In this document: positions 55,217-63,459 of the stretch, one piece after another | Position numbering within the stretch: position 1 is the first letter of the stretch | Layout of the letters: every line of letters starts with the position of its first letter | DNA from: Planctomycetaceae bacterium | Lineage (GTDB): Bacteria; Planctomycetota; Planctomycetia; Planctomycetales; Planctomycetaceae | DNA: 64,000 nt | NCBI GenBank assembly: GCA_002726205.1 | Contig: PBSL01000013.1 | Coordinates: 70,096-134,095, forward strand | Reading direction: 5' to 3' | Translations under genes and position numbers: made by a program | The notes under the pieces: generated by a model | Databases searched by the model: none | What the model saw: the letters and a program-made list of their open reading frames with translations, nothing else | What the model was told of the DNA's origin: nothing

Positions 55217-56704
55217 ATGCCGCTTGCCCCGCCAACAGCCGATTCGATACTGACGCACGCCCGCCGTGATTTCCTTGCCTCGACCGCTTGCGGGCTGGGC
55301 GCCATTGGCCTGGGCGCGGCCTTCGACGCCGATGGCATCCTGCACGCGCAGTCCTCGTCGACCGGCACCCCGCTCTCTGCCAGGTCTGCTCATCGCGAGC
55401 CGCAGGCAAAAAGCTGCATCTTCATCTTCATGGCGGGTGCCCCCAGCCAGATGGACCTCTTTGACCCCAAGCCACAGCTCGCCCAACGAGACGGCCAACC
55501 GTTGCCCGAATCGCTGCTCAAGGACGTTCGCTTTGCCTTCATCAAGAAGAACTCCGCCCGCCTCATGGGTTCCAGCTTCCGTTTTCGCAAGCACGGCGAC
55601 TGCGGCATGGAGCTCTCCGAATTGCTGCCCCATCTGGGTTCAGTCGCCGATGACCTGCTGCTGGTCCGCAGCCTGCGATCCAAACAATTCAACCACCATC
55701 CTGCTCAATTGCTGATGCAATGTGGCCGCGCCGAATTCGGCCTCCCAACGATGGGTGCCTGGCTCAGCTACGGACTCGGTACCGAATCCCAGAACCTGCC
55801 GGGTTACGTGGTGCTCAACAGCGGCACCGGCTCCAGCGGCGGAGCAACTCTCTGGCAAAGCGGGTTTCTTCCGACCAGTTACGCCGGCGTGCTGTTTCGA
55901 AACCAAGGCGAACCTGTACTGAACCTGCGAAACCCCCAGGGCTTGCCCACTCAACTGCAGCGCAAGGGCCTTGACCTGCTCAAACGTCTGAATTCCTCTC
56001 GGTTCTCGCAGTTCCGCGATCCGGCGATTAACGAACGGGTCGCCAGTTACGAATTGGCCTACCGGATGCAGACGGCCACGCCTGAATTGATCGACCTGGC
56101 CTCCGAACCCAAACACATTCGCGAGCTTTACGGGGTCGATCGCCCCGAGCCCAAGGGGCTGACCAGTCGTGGCAAGTCCGGCGAGACCTTCAAGAGTCTT
56201 GCCAGAAATTGCCTGCTGGCCAGGCGACTGGTCGAGCGTGGTGTCCGTTTCGTCAACATCATCTATGCCAGCTGGGACCACCACGCGAACCTGGCCAAGG
56301 AACTTCCCTACAACGCCGGCTGCGTCGACCAGCCGATTGCCGCGCTCATCCAGGACCTCAAACAGCGAGGCCTGCTCGAGAGCACGATCGTGGCCTGGGG
56401 CAGCGAGTTCGGCAGAACACCGCTGGCTGACAATGGGGGAGGCAAGAGCACCGGCCGCGACCACCACCCGTTCTCTTTCAGCATGCTGTTTTCCGGCGGC
56501 GGTCTGAAGGCCGGTCACGTCCACGGAAAGACAGACGACCTGGGCTGGGGCATCGTCGAGGATCCGGTCGAGATCAATGACATGCAAGCAACACTTCTCC
56601 ACCAGTTCGGACTCGACCACCTCAAACTGACACACCGTTTTCAGGGCCGCGACTTCCGCCTGACTGATATTGCCGGCAATGTCCAACACGACTGGATCGC
56701 CTGA
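55217..56704 (+). CDS. DUF1501 family protein, third copy, without its own PSCyt partner
   Basis: The 495-residue product (start MPLAPPTADSILTHARRDFLAS) shows a DUF1501 core: CIFIFMAGAPSQMDLFDPKPQL, MELSELLPHLGSVADDLLLVRSL, SGFLPTSYAGVLF, GVRFVNIIYASWDHH and WGSEFGRTPLADN. An ATG 15 codons further up (55172) is possible. It follows another DUF1501 gene after a 109-base gap, whereas such genes normally follow a DUF1549/DUF1553 gene. It is closer in sequence to the copy at 35968 than to its direct neighbour (shared FNHHPAQ or INHDPAI, FRMQT and KHIRELYG or EHIFKLYG segments). The PhyH gene starts 2 bases after its stop. Confidence 0.9.
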   Translation: MPLAPPTADSILTHARRDFLASTACGLGAIGLGAAFDADGILHAQSSSTGTPLSARSAHREPQAKSCIFIFMAGAPSQMDLFDPKPQLAQRDGQPLPESLLKDVRFAFIKKNSARLMGSSFRFRKHGDCGMELSELLPHLGSVADDLLLVRSLRSKQFNHHPAQLLMQCGRAEFGLPTMGAWLSYGLGTESQNLPGYVVLNSGTGSSGGATLWQSGFLPTSYAGVLFRNQGEPVLNLRNPQGLPTQLQRKGLDLLKRLNSSRFSQFRDPAINERVASYELAYRMQTATPELIDLASEPKHIRELYGVDRPEPKGLTSRGKSGETFKSLARNCLLARRLVERGVRFVNIIYASWDHHANLAKELPYNAGCVDQPIAALIQDLKQRGLLESTIVAWGSEFGRTPLADNGGGKSTGRDHHPFSFSMLFSGGGLKAGHVHGKTDDLGWGIVEDPVEINDMQATLLHQFGLDHLKLTHRFQGRDFRLTDIAGNVQHDWIA

Positions 56705-56706
56705 CC

Positions 56707-57693
56707 ATGTCGCCACTCAGCACCGTAACCGCCGGGGACTTGCAGCACTTTGAGGATCAGGGATATGTCGTCGTCAGGAATCTGCTCGACCCGGACCGGC
56801 ATTTTTCCCCGGTCGTCAAGGAATACGAAGAGCTGCTCGACGGCCTTGTCGACCAATGGTCTGTCGACGGCCATCTGCAGGACAAGCGGATCGGTTTGCC
56901 CTTTCCCGAACGTCTGTTGCAAACGGTCGTCGAGGCCCGCCAGCCTTATGACCTGGCCATGGACATTTCCCTACCGCAGGCGAGCATCACCGACGCCACA
57001 CCGATGCACCATGGCCCGGCCGTTTTCGACCTGCTCCGCACCCCCGAGTTGCTCGACGCTGTCGAAGCTTTTGTCGGCCCGGAAATCTACTCCAATCCCG
57101 TGCAGCACACTCGGATCAAGCTTCCCGAGGCCGCTCTGCCAGAAGAAGCCTGGACCGGCCTGACCGCGAGAATCGACTGGCACCAGGACCTGGGGGTGAT
57201 CACCGACGACGCCGACACCTGCCTGCTCCTGACCGTCTGGATCCCCTTCACCTCGGCCGATGCCGAGAATGGCTGCCTGGCGGTCGTTCCCGGAAGTCAC
57301 AGGCGAGAACTTGTCACCCACTGCACGAGTTCCCACGCTCTCACACGCGGCCAGGTGTCCATACCCGAGCCCCTGGTCGAACCCAACCAGGTGCCCCTGC
57401 CGATGAATCCCGGCGATGTACTGTTCCTCCATTCGCTGCTGCAGCACGCCGGTCTCCCCAACAAGAGTGACCGGCTTCGCTGGAGCTTTGACCTCCGGTA
57501 CCAACCGATCGGTGAACCGACCGGCCGCGAGTGGTTTCCCGGCTTCATCGTTCGCAGCACCGCAGACCCGGACTCGGTACTCGACGATGCGCACGCCTGG
57601 TCGGAACTCTGGCAAGACACCCGCACGCGGTTGGCCGCCGGAGGAGACGTCTCGTTCAACCGCTGGACCGACGAGAGCCCCTACTGCGCCTAG
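56707..57693 (+). CDS. Phytanoyl-CoA dioxygenase (PhyH) family protein
   Basis: The 328-residue product has the iron(II)/2-oxoglutarate dioxygenase marks: WHQDLG (first His and Asp ligands, about 157-162), WIPFTSADAENGCLAVVPGSH, LPMNPGDVLFLHSLLQHAGLPNKSDRLRWSFDLRYQ with the second His and the arginine that holds 2-oxoglutarate. PhyH proteins hydroxylate many small molecules in bacteria; the substrate is unknown. It is the last gene of the plus-strand group, 2 bases after a DUF1501 gene, and a hairpin at 57708-57730 follows. Confidence 0.9.
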   Translation: MSPLSTVTAGDLQHFEDQGYVVVRNLLDPDRHFSPVVKEYEELLDGLVDQWSVDGHLQDKRIGLPFPERLLQTVVEARQPYDLAMDISLPQASITDATPMHHGPAVFDLLRTPELLDAVEAFVGPEIYSNPVQHTRIKLPEAALPEEAWTGLTARIDWHQDLGVITDDADTCLLLTVWIPFTSADAENGCLAVVPGSHRRELVTHCTSSHALTRGQVSIPEPLVEPNQVPLPMNPGDVLFLHSLLQHAGLPNKSDRLRWSFDLRYQPIGEPTGREWFPGFIVRSTADPDSVLDDAHAWSELWQDTRTRLAAGGDVSFNRWTDESPYCA

Positions 57694-57707
57694 ACGCAGC
57701 GGCAGGC

Positions 57708-57730
57708 CTCGCGGCCACGGCAACCGCGAG
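57708..57730. terminator. Hairpin between convergent genes, possible bidirectional terminator
   Basis: CTCGCGG and CCGCGAG form a 7-bp stem with a 9-base loop between the PhyH stop and the stop of the small symporter-linked protein. There is no T-run on either side, so termination is only suggested by position. Confidence 0.4.
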
Positions 57731-57753
57731 GATCTCTCGTCAGTCGGCGATGC

Positions 57754-57870
57754 CTATTTCGACCGCTGCCGCCACTGCTCGACGGCCGACCATCCCAGCC
57801 AACCCAGGATGATCACCGCCGCAACGAGCGAGAGAACGTGCAGCACACTGACCAGGCCGACCGGAACCAT
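57754..57870 (-). CDS. 38-residue single-pass membrane protein, symporter small accessory type
   Basis: Directly after the symporter gene (22 bases between stop and ATG) a 39-codon frame starts with an AGAGGTGA ribosome-binding site. The peptide has one membrane segment (VLSLVAAVIILGWLGWSAV) and a basic tail ending WRQRSK. Many sodium symporter genes are followed by a gene for a short one-helix companion of about 30-45 residues that helps assembly or activity. The position, ribosome-binding site and helix fit this type; direct homology cannot be checked here. Confidence 0.7.
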   Translation of the reverse strand: MVPVGLVSVLHVLSLVAAVIILGWLGWSAVEQWRQRSK

Positions 57871-57892
57871 TCACTTCACCTCTTCTGTCAGT

Positions 57893-59443
57893 TCAGCGGG
57901 CCGGTGCTTGCCCGGGCCGATCCGGCTCCGAGGGCACCGTAGTGCGAGAGGTCAGTACCCGCAAGCAGAGATAGACGACGACGGCGACCGCGAAACCAAA
58001 CAGCGCGGGACTGATGTCATAAGGAATATCAAGAACGTACCGCCAGAGAATCGTAGCCAGGGGACCGGCGATCATCGACACGACGACCGGCCCCCGCTTT
58101 TCCGGACGGTAAGCAAACACGCCGACCAGGAACGGCAGTACCATCGCCGGCGCCCAGAAGTCATAGATGAACTCGAGGATCTCGGCGATATTGCTCCAGG
58201 CCAGCGCGCAACCGGCGGCAATGACTCCGGCCACCACGGTGGACCACCTGGCGACCTGCAACAGCCGGGCATCGTCGGCCTGGGGATCGATGTGCATCCG
58301 GTAAATATCCTCCATGACACTTGTTGCCAGGCACGAAAGGCAACTGTCGGCCGATGACATCACCGCGGCGATCAGGGCCGCGATCATGATCCCAGCCAGC
58401 AACGGAGGAAACGTGGTGCGCATCAGCGCGGGAAAGGCGACCTGGGCCGCATTCGCCCGGGCGGCGCGGTCCTTTTCCGGCGTCCATTGTGTCGGGTCGG
58501 CGGCGCGAATTTCCTGGTACTTTTCCTGAACCGCTGCCTGAACCTTCGGTTCGACGCGGCCGGCCATCGCCAGGGTGAAGGTCGCCACTGGCAGAAACAA
58601 CAGCAGGAACAGGCCCCCACCGGCAACACCCATTCGCGCCTCGCGGGCATCCTTGGCGATAAAGCAGCGGACAGCATATGGGGGCACCAGTGTCTCCCCC
58701 AGCAGGAAAGCCCCAAACAGCGTGGCAACCCGCATCCCGGACCAGTGCTCACCGGCAATCTCGAAACTCGACATCCCGACTTCCGCTCGGGCGGCCAACG
58801 CCGTCCAGCCGCCGTGTTTCCACAACAGCCACCCCGAGGCCGTCGCGATTCCGCCGACAAGCACGACGAACTGCAGCACATCCGTCTTGACGACGGCCCG
58901 AATGCCTCCGATCGTCGAATACAACACGACCACCGCCGCCCCCAACAGCACGGCCCACCGCCGGTCAATCTGCAGCACCGTCTCGGTCACGGTGCCCATC
59001 GCGGCCATCTGTGCCACGAGCGCACCGACCAGGAACACGATCCCGCTGACCACTGCAATCCGTCGCGCCAATTCTCCGTATTGGCGGCCGAAGTACTGAG
59101 CGACGGTCACCAGATTCATCCCCCGCAGTCTCGGCGCGATGAACACACCGGTAAAGATCAACTGCAGGTGCCAGGCGCAGGTGATTACCGCGGCTCCCAC
59201 CCCAACGGCATAGGCCTTTCCGACGAATCCAATCGACGCACCGCCACCGACCATCGTCGCTGCCGTTGTTGCCAGTACAACAATCCAGGGCAATTGTCGA
59301 CCGGCCACCGTATAGTCGTCAGCGGTATGGATCTCCCTGGCACTGCGAATGCCGATCCAGAGCAATCCGCCGAGATACACTGCCAGGGTCAACAACTCCC
59401 ATTCCTGACCGTTCACGACTGTTGTGGCCAACAACGTTTCCAC
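57893..59443 (-). CDS. Sodium:solute symporter (SSS family)
   Basis: The product of about 516 residues, read from a GTG at 59443 with AGGAG 8 bases upstream, has about 13 membrane segments and the SSS pattern. Visible marks are TADDYTVAGRQLPWIVVLATTAATMVGGG, ILQIDRRWAVLLGAAVVVLYSTIGGIRAVVKTDVLQFVVLVGG, and IAAVMSSADSCLSCLATSVMEDIYR with the serines of the sodium site region. The frame is open to an ATG at 59605, but that part is arginine-rich and unlike the family. SSS carriers bring in sugars, amino acids or organic acids with sodium; the substrate is not evident. It is followed by a 38-residue companion gene. Confidence 0.9.
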   Translation of the reverse strand: METLLATTVVNGQEWELLTLAVYLGGLLWIGIRSAREIHTADDYTVAGRQLPWIVVLATTAATMVGGGASIGFVGKAYAVGVGAAVITCAWHLQLIFTGVFIAPRLRGMNLVTVAQYFGRQYGELARRIAVVSGIVFLVGALVAQMAAMGTVTETVLQIDRRWAVLLGAAVVVLYSTIGGIRAVVKTDVLQFVVLVGGIATASGWLLWKHGGWTALAARAEVGMSSFEIAGEHWSGMRVATLFGAFLLGETLVPPYAVRCFIAKDAREARMGVAGGGLFLLLFLPVATFTLAMAGRVEPKVQAAVQEKYQEIRAADPTQWTPEKDRAARANAAQVAFPALMRTTFPPLLAGIMIAALIAAVMSSADSCLSCLATSVMEDIYRMHIDPQADDARLLQVARWSTVVAGVIAAGCALAWSNIAEILEFIYDFWAPAMVLPFLVGVFAYRPEKRGPVVVSMIAGPLATILWRYVLDIPYDISPALFGFAVAVVVYLCLRVLTSRTTVPSEPDRPGQAPAR

Positions 59444-59490
59444 TGACCTCACTCCTGAATCGCCTCGCGGTAATCGGCCCACGAGAGGGC

Positions 59491-59538
59491 TTTCTACGGA
59501 CTTTTCCGGTCGGGCCCGAACTTTCTGGGTCGTAGAAA
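59491..59538. promoter_or_regulatory. Nested dyad in the divergent symporter/59639 promoter region
   Basis: Outer arms TTTCTACG (59491-59498) and CGTAGAAA (59531-59538) are perfect inverted repeats; the 10-base palindrome TCGGGCCCGA (59510-59519) lies exactly at their shared centre. The site sits between the symporter start and a possible -10 TATACT (59585-59590) of the plus-strand gene at 59639. It could be an operator for a dimeric or tetrameric regulator. Confidence 0.45.
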
Positions 59539-59638
59539 TATTCACCAGAAGAAGAGGAACATTCCCGCCCGCAATCGAGTCGATTATACTCCCAGCAGGC
59601 GACAATTACGCCGCAGGCGCAATTCAGGACACCCGCCG

Positions 59639-62600
59639 ATGGCAAGCACCACACCACACGGCCAGACTCGTTACGTCGATTTTGACCAATATGTGGATTC
59701 AAAACTCAGCGGAACCCGCTCCGCAATTCGCTCGACCGATGTCATGTCGGCGATTGTCGCTTCATCAGTCCTGGTGCTGACCTACCTGGTCCTGTTCATC
59801 ATCGCCGACCACTGGATCAGCACGCGTTTCCTGTCTCCCACAACTCGCTTGGTGCTGGGGTTCACCACCCTGGGAACCGCCGTGGTCTGGTGCGGTTGGC
59901 GGATTGGCCTCCCCCATCGCCGTCGCGTCAGTCGACTCTACGCGGCCTGGGAAATCGAGGAATCCGAACCGTCTCTCCAAAGCAACCTGCTCAACCTTGT
60001 TGACCTGCAAGACGCCAAGCGAGATGTCTCCCCCGACGTCATCCACTCGATAGAAAAGCGGGCAGCCGTTGGTCTCTCGCAGACCAATCTCGACTCCACC
60101 GTCGATCGCCGCCAGCTGATGCGCATTTCCTACGTGCTGTTGAGCCTGGTCGTTGTTGCCTGCATCTACACACTGTTCTCTCCTAAACCCATCGGGCCAT
60201 CACTGCTGCGGGCCTTCGGCTCTTTCAGTGCGGTGCCGACACGCACCCGGATTGAACAGATCCAGGTGCAGACTGCCGGCGATGACACACAGGTGGACGC
60301 CAGCACGTCGCCGGTAGTTCCCGCCGGCTTCCAGCCCACGATCACCGCCGTCGTCCGCGGCTCTCTGGCCGAACAGGATCACGTCACACTCTATTACACG
60401 ACAGCTGACGAACGGTTCGTTGATCAGCAACTTCAGATGAAGCCGGTCAGCGATACCCTGGCCACGTTTGCGTCGCGTGAATTCTCCACTGCGTTGATCG
60501 GAGAAAATGATCGCGGCCTGCTTCAGGATGTCCGTTTCCATATCACGGCCGGTGACGCTCGAAGCGAAACCTTCACCATCCGCGTCTCGACCGCTCCCTC
60601 CACAACTGTCACCTCCGTCGACTTCGCCTACCCCGAGTACATGCAACTGGACCCGGAATCAAACGATGGTGGAAATGTTGATGCCTGGGAAGGGACCACC
60701 GTCACCTTCCACGCCACCGCATCACGCCCGGTACGCTCTGCTCGCCTTGTCTTCTCTGATACCGAAGACACGTCCCAGCGTGCTGAAGAAACGGCAATGC
60801 GAATTACCAACGGCACCACGTTGACCGGCCATTGGCGACTCTCTTTTCGTGGCTCCGACCAGGAAGACTACCCCCGGTTCTATCGCATTGTCTGCAAGAA
60901 CGCCGACGGCGCTATCGATCTGCAGCCAACCCTGTATTCCATTGCCATTCGCCCAGACAAGCCCCCCGAAGTCGAGCTGCTTTCACCCCGGCAGGATCTG
61001 GAATTACCGTCAAACGCCGTGTTGCCCCTTCTCATCCGCGCACGTGACCCGGACTTCCAACTCCGCTACCTCACCCTGCGCGTCGAAAAGGACGGCAAGC
61101 AACTCCCCGAGCACAACCGCGAGTTGTTTTCCGGACAGCAGTCGGCTTTCGGGCCGTCCTCGATTGATTTTGCCTTGAAGCCCCTCGCCCTCAACCCGGG
61201 CGACACGATCAGCTACTGGATCGAGGCACGTGACAACAAGATGCCGGTCGGTAACCGTACCAACACCGCCCCCAAATTGAACATCCGTATCACCGAACCC
61301 GTCAGCCCCGATGAAGTCAAAAAGCAGCGGGACCAGGCCAGAAAACAACAAGAAAAGGCCGTCCAAGACGCCCGGCGCCAACAAGACGAACCTGAGTCAG
61401 ACGACACCTCCTCGCCTCAACCCGACGACACCAACCGACCTGGCGAGCCTGACCCGCCCCCAGGTGAATCCCCGGAGGCGAAGGAACCGCCGGCGAATGA
61501 CCCAGAAAGCAAACCCGAGCAGAAGGACTCCGAGGACAAGCAGCCTCGAGGAGGCGATGACCCACAACAGGGCGACAGCAACGGGTCTGACCAGAAGGGC
61601 AATTCGTCCAAGAGCGATGGGAAAGACAAGGGCGAAACCAACGGCCAGAAGTCCGACTCCGGTGAGAAGTCCCCCTCCGGGAACAAGGACGGTCGCCAAC
61701 CCGATCGCAAGCCTCTCAGTAAAGACGGATCCGATGACGACGAGGCCATCAAGCGGATTCGTGACCATCAGCGCAAGAAGGAGCCTGGTGACTCGAACTC
61801 CTCACCCGAGCGTAAACCAGAAGACGGTTCTTCCCAACCGCCCTCGCCCGCAAAGGGAGATCAGAAGGGATCCGGCGCCGACGCCAACAAGAAGGGCGAC
61901 CCTGGCAACTCACAGACGTCTGACAAGAACAAGAAGGATGCCAAGCCGTCGTCCAAACCGATGAAGAAGTCCACAGGACCAAAGCGTCCTGATGACGCCA
62001 AAGACCGTCCGACGCCCAAAGCCGGAAAGGGAAATCAGGCCAAGTCGAAGAAGAACCAGAAGGATGGCGCCGCGAAGGCTTCAAGCGGGGATTCGAAACA
62101 GGAGAAGCCTGGCAACAAGAAGACCGCCCCCGCATCCAAGTCAAAAAGCGGCGACAGTGGCACCAGGAAACCATCCGCGAAGAGCAAGTCCGACGCCAGT
62201 GATCCCAAGGCGAAGAATCCCTCCTCCAAACAACCCGCCCAAAAGGGAAAACCCAAACCCGGCACCGGTTCGAGCAAGAGTGGGGATTCGGGCCAGTCCG
62301 GCGACGAGCCGAACAAGGACGGCAAGAAGAAATCAACTGCCAACAAGAAGGGCAGCGGCGACTCCCCCTCTTCCTCCCCGGAGGGAAAGAAGAAGGGCGT
62401 TTCCTCCGGAAAGAAACCGGAGGGTTCAAAGAAAAAGGGGGGAAGCGGAAGTGGAAAGAAGGGCGCCGGCGAATCTGGATCCAAGGCCGGGAAACCATCG
62501 GCTCAGAGCGACAAGCCCGGGGAAGGAACTGCCGGCACCGAATCGAAAACCGGGACCGGCGGCACCGGCGCCCGGCCGGGAACAAACGACCAGGGAGAAG

Positions 62601-63082
62601 ACCCAACGGGCAAGCCGGACGGGAAGCCAGGCCAGGCCCGAGATGCCGAAGGTGGCGAGGATCCGGTCAATGAAGCATTCACCAAGCAGGCCGCCAACCT
62701 GGTCCTCAAACGAATTGAAGACGACTTGAGACGTGGCAAAGTCGATCCAGAACTCCTCAAACGGCTGGGATGGAACAAGGACGACATGAAGAAATTCTCC
62801 AGTCGCCTTCGTAAGCAACTCGACACACCCGACTCCGACAGCACTCCCGAAGCGAACGCGCGACGCCGGCAGCTCGATGAACTGCTCAAGAGCGTCAACG
62901 TTCCCTCTCGCGGTGCACGACGAGTGGGCCGATCCAAACGGAAGCGCACTACTGACGCGTTGAATGCCCAGGATCTGCCGGTCCCCTTGCAATTCCGAGA
63001 GGCCGTCAAGTTGTATCGGCGAAACCTGACGCGCCGAAAGTCCGCCACCCCCCCAAAGGGCGGCGGACGACGTTCACCCTGA
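59639..63082 (+). CDS. Large membrane protein with lysine/serine/glycine-rich low-complexity region
   Basis: The 1147-residue product has membrane segments near 35-58, 70-92 and 162-180. After the third follows an extracytoplasmic part of about 350 residues with beta-rich, Ig-like stretches (FAYPEYMQL..., then PPEVELLSPRQDLELPSNAVLPLLIRARDPDFQL). A region from about 550 to 1010 is almost only K, S, G, D, P, E, N and Q. A short ordered C-terminus (AFTKQAANLVLKRIEDDLRRGKVDPELLKRLGWNKDDMKKF) closes it. The first half resembles large planctomycete membrane proteins of the DUF4175 kind. The C-terminal segment recalls the end of such proteins, but no function is known. SD not obvious; the start is the first ATG of the frame. 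Confidence 0.82.
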   Translation: MASTTPHGQTRYVDFDQYVDSKLSGTRSAIRSTDVMSAIVASSVLVLTYLVLFIIADHWISTRFLSPTTRLVLGFTTLGTAVVWCGWRIGLPHRRRVSRLYAAWEIEESEPSLQSNLLNLVDLQDAKRDVSPDVIHSIEKRAAVGLSQTNLDSTVDRRQLMRISYVLLSLVVVACIYTLFSPKPIGPSLLRAFGSFSAVPTRTRIEQIQVQTAGDDTQVDASTSPVVPAGFQPTITAVVRGSLAEQDHVTLYYTTADERFVDQQLQMKPVSDTLATFASREFSTALIGENDRGLLQDVRFHITAGDARSETFTIRVSTAPSTTVTSVDFAYPEYMQLDPESNDGGNVDAWEGTTVTFHATASRPVRSARLVFSDTEDTSQRAEETAMRITNGTTLTGHWRLSFRGSDQEDYPRFYRIVCKNADGAIDLQPTLYSIAIRPDKPPEVELLSPRQDLELPSNAVLPLLIRARDPDFQLRYLTLRVEKDGKQLPEHNRELFSGQQSAFGPSSIDFALKPLALNPGDTISYWIEARDNKMPVGNRTNTAPKLNIRITEPVSPDEVKKQRDQARKQQEKAVQDARRQQDEPESDDTSSPQPDDTNRPGEPDPPPGESPEAKEPPANDPESKPEQKDSEDKQPRGGDDPQQGDSNGSDQKGNSSKSDGKDKGETNGQKSDSGEKSPSGNKDGRQPDRKPLSKDGSDDDEAIKRIRDHQRKKEPGDSNSSPERKPEDGSSQPPSPAKGDQKGSGADANKKGDPGNSQTSDKNKKDAKPSSKPMKKSTGPKRPDDAKDRPTPKAGKGNQAKSKKNQKDGAAKASSGDSKQEKPGNKKTAPASKSKSGDSGTRKPSAKSKSDASDPKAKNPSSKQPAQKGKPKPGTGSSKSGDSGQSGDEPNKDGKKKSTANKKGSGDSPSSSPEGKKKGVSSGKKPEGSKKKGGSGSGKKGAGESGSKAGKPSAQSDKPGEGTAGTESKTGTGGTGARPGTNDQGEDPTGKPDGKPGQARDAEGGEDPVNEAFTKQAANLVLKRIEDDLRRGKVDPELLKRLGWNKDDMKKFSSRLRKQLDTPDSDSTPEANARRRQLDELLKSVNVPSRGARRVGRSKRKRTTDALNAQDLPVPLQFREAVKLYRRNLTRRKSATPPKGGGRRSP

Positions 63083-63102
63083 ACCTCTTGAGGAGTTCGA
63101 CG

Positions 63103-63318
63103 TTGGAAATCTCCATCACATACTGCCATCAATGAAACTACGAACCGCAGGCGGCCGGTCTGGCCGCGGCAATCAAGGATCATTGCGGCGTTGACGCAAC
63201 CCTGGTACCCGGCGCCGGAGGCATTTTTGACGTGGTCGCCGACGGCAAGCTCATCTTCAGTAAGCACGAAGTCGAACGCTTCCCAGAACACGACGAAATC
63301 CTCGGCCAGCTTCAATAG
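63103..63318 (+). CDS. SelW/Rdx-family selenoprotein with CxxU motif (in-frame UGA)
   Basis: From a TTG (63103) 7 bases after AGGAG, a 72-codon frame contains one TGA (63133-63135) and ends in TAG. Read with Sec, it begins LEISITYCHQUNYEPQA and continues with LVPGAGGIFDVVADGKLIFSK and RFPEHDEIL, the SelT/W/H (Rdx) family pattern: an N-terminal CxxU redox motif, a central G.FDV strand and FSK....RFP. Cys8 and Sec11 form the motif. The 71-residue length is normal. The family is thioredoxin-like and acts in redox reactions, possibly with glutathione; exact partners are unknown. Without recoding only ten residues would be made. The hairpin at 63151-63167 fits a bacterial SECIS. No ATG start exists in frame. 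Confidence 0.9.
63151..63167 (+). promoter_or_regulatory. Bacterial SECIS-like hairpin in the SelW-like gene
   Basis: GCGGCC, loop GGTCT, GGCCGC form a perfect 6-bp stem. The loop begins 22 bases after the UGA and starts with G, as bacterial SECIS elements require. The loop shares GGTC with the hairpin in selD. Confidence 0.75.
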
Positions 63319-63459
63319 CTCCAGGCCGCACGCAGGGCTCGCTGTCGTCTTGATTCGCCGGGACGCCGTCGCCGCGGTGAGGACGCACGGGCAGGCGTCG
63401 TCGCTCTCGGGGGTTTTGTGGTGACCGGCTGGCAGATCGATGTTCAACGGCCGGATCCA

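Noticed and set aside
61290-62660. Tandem DNA repeat or assembly artefact in the low-complexity part of the 59639 gene
   Set aside because: Amino-acid composition is repetitive but codons and order vary and the frame stays open to an ordered C-terminus.
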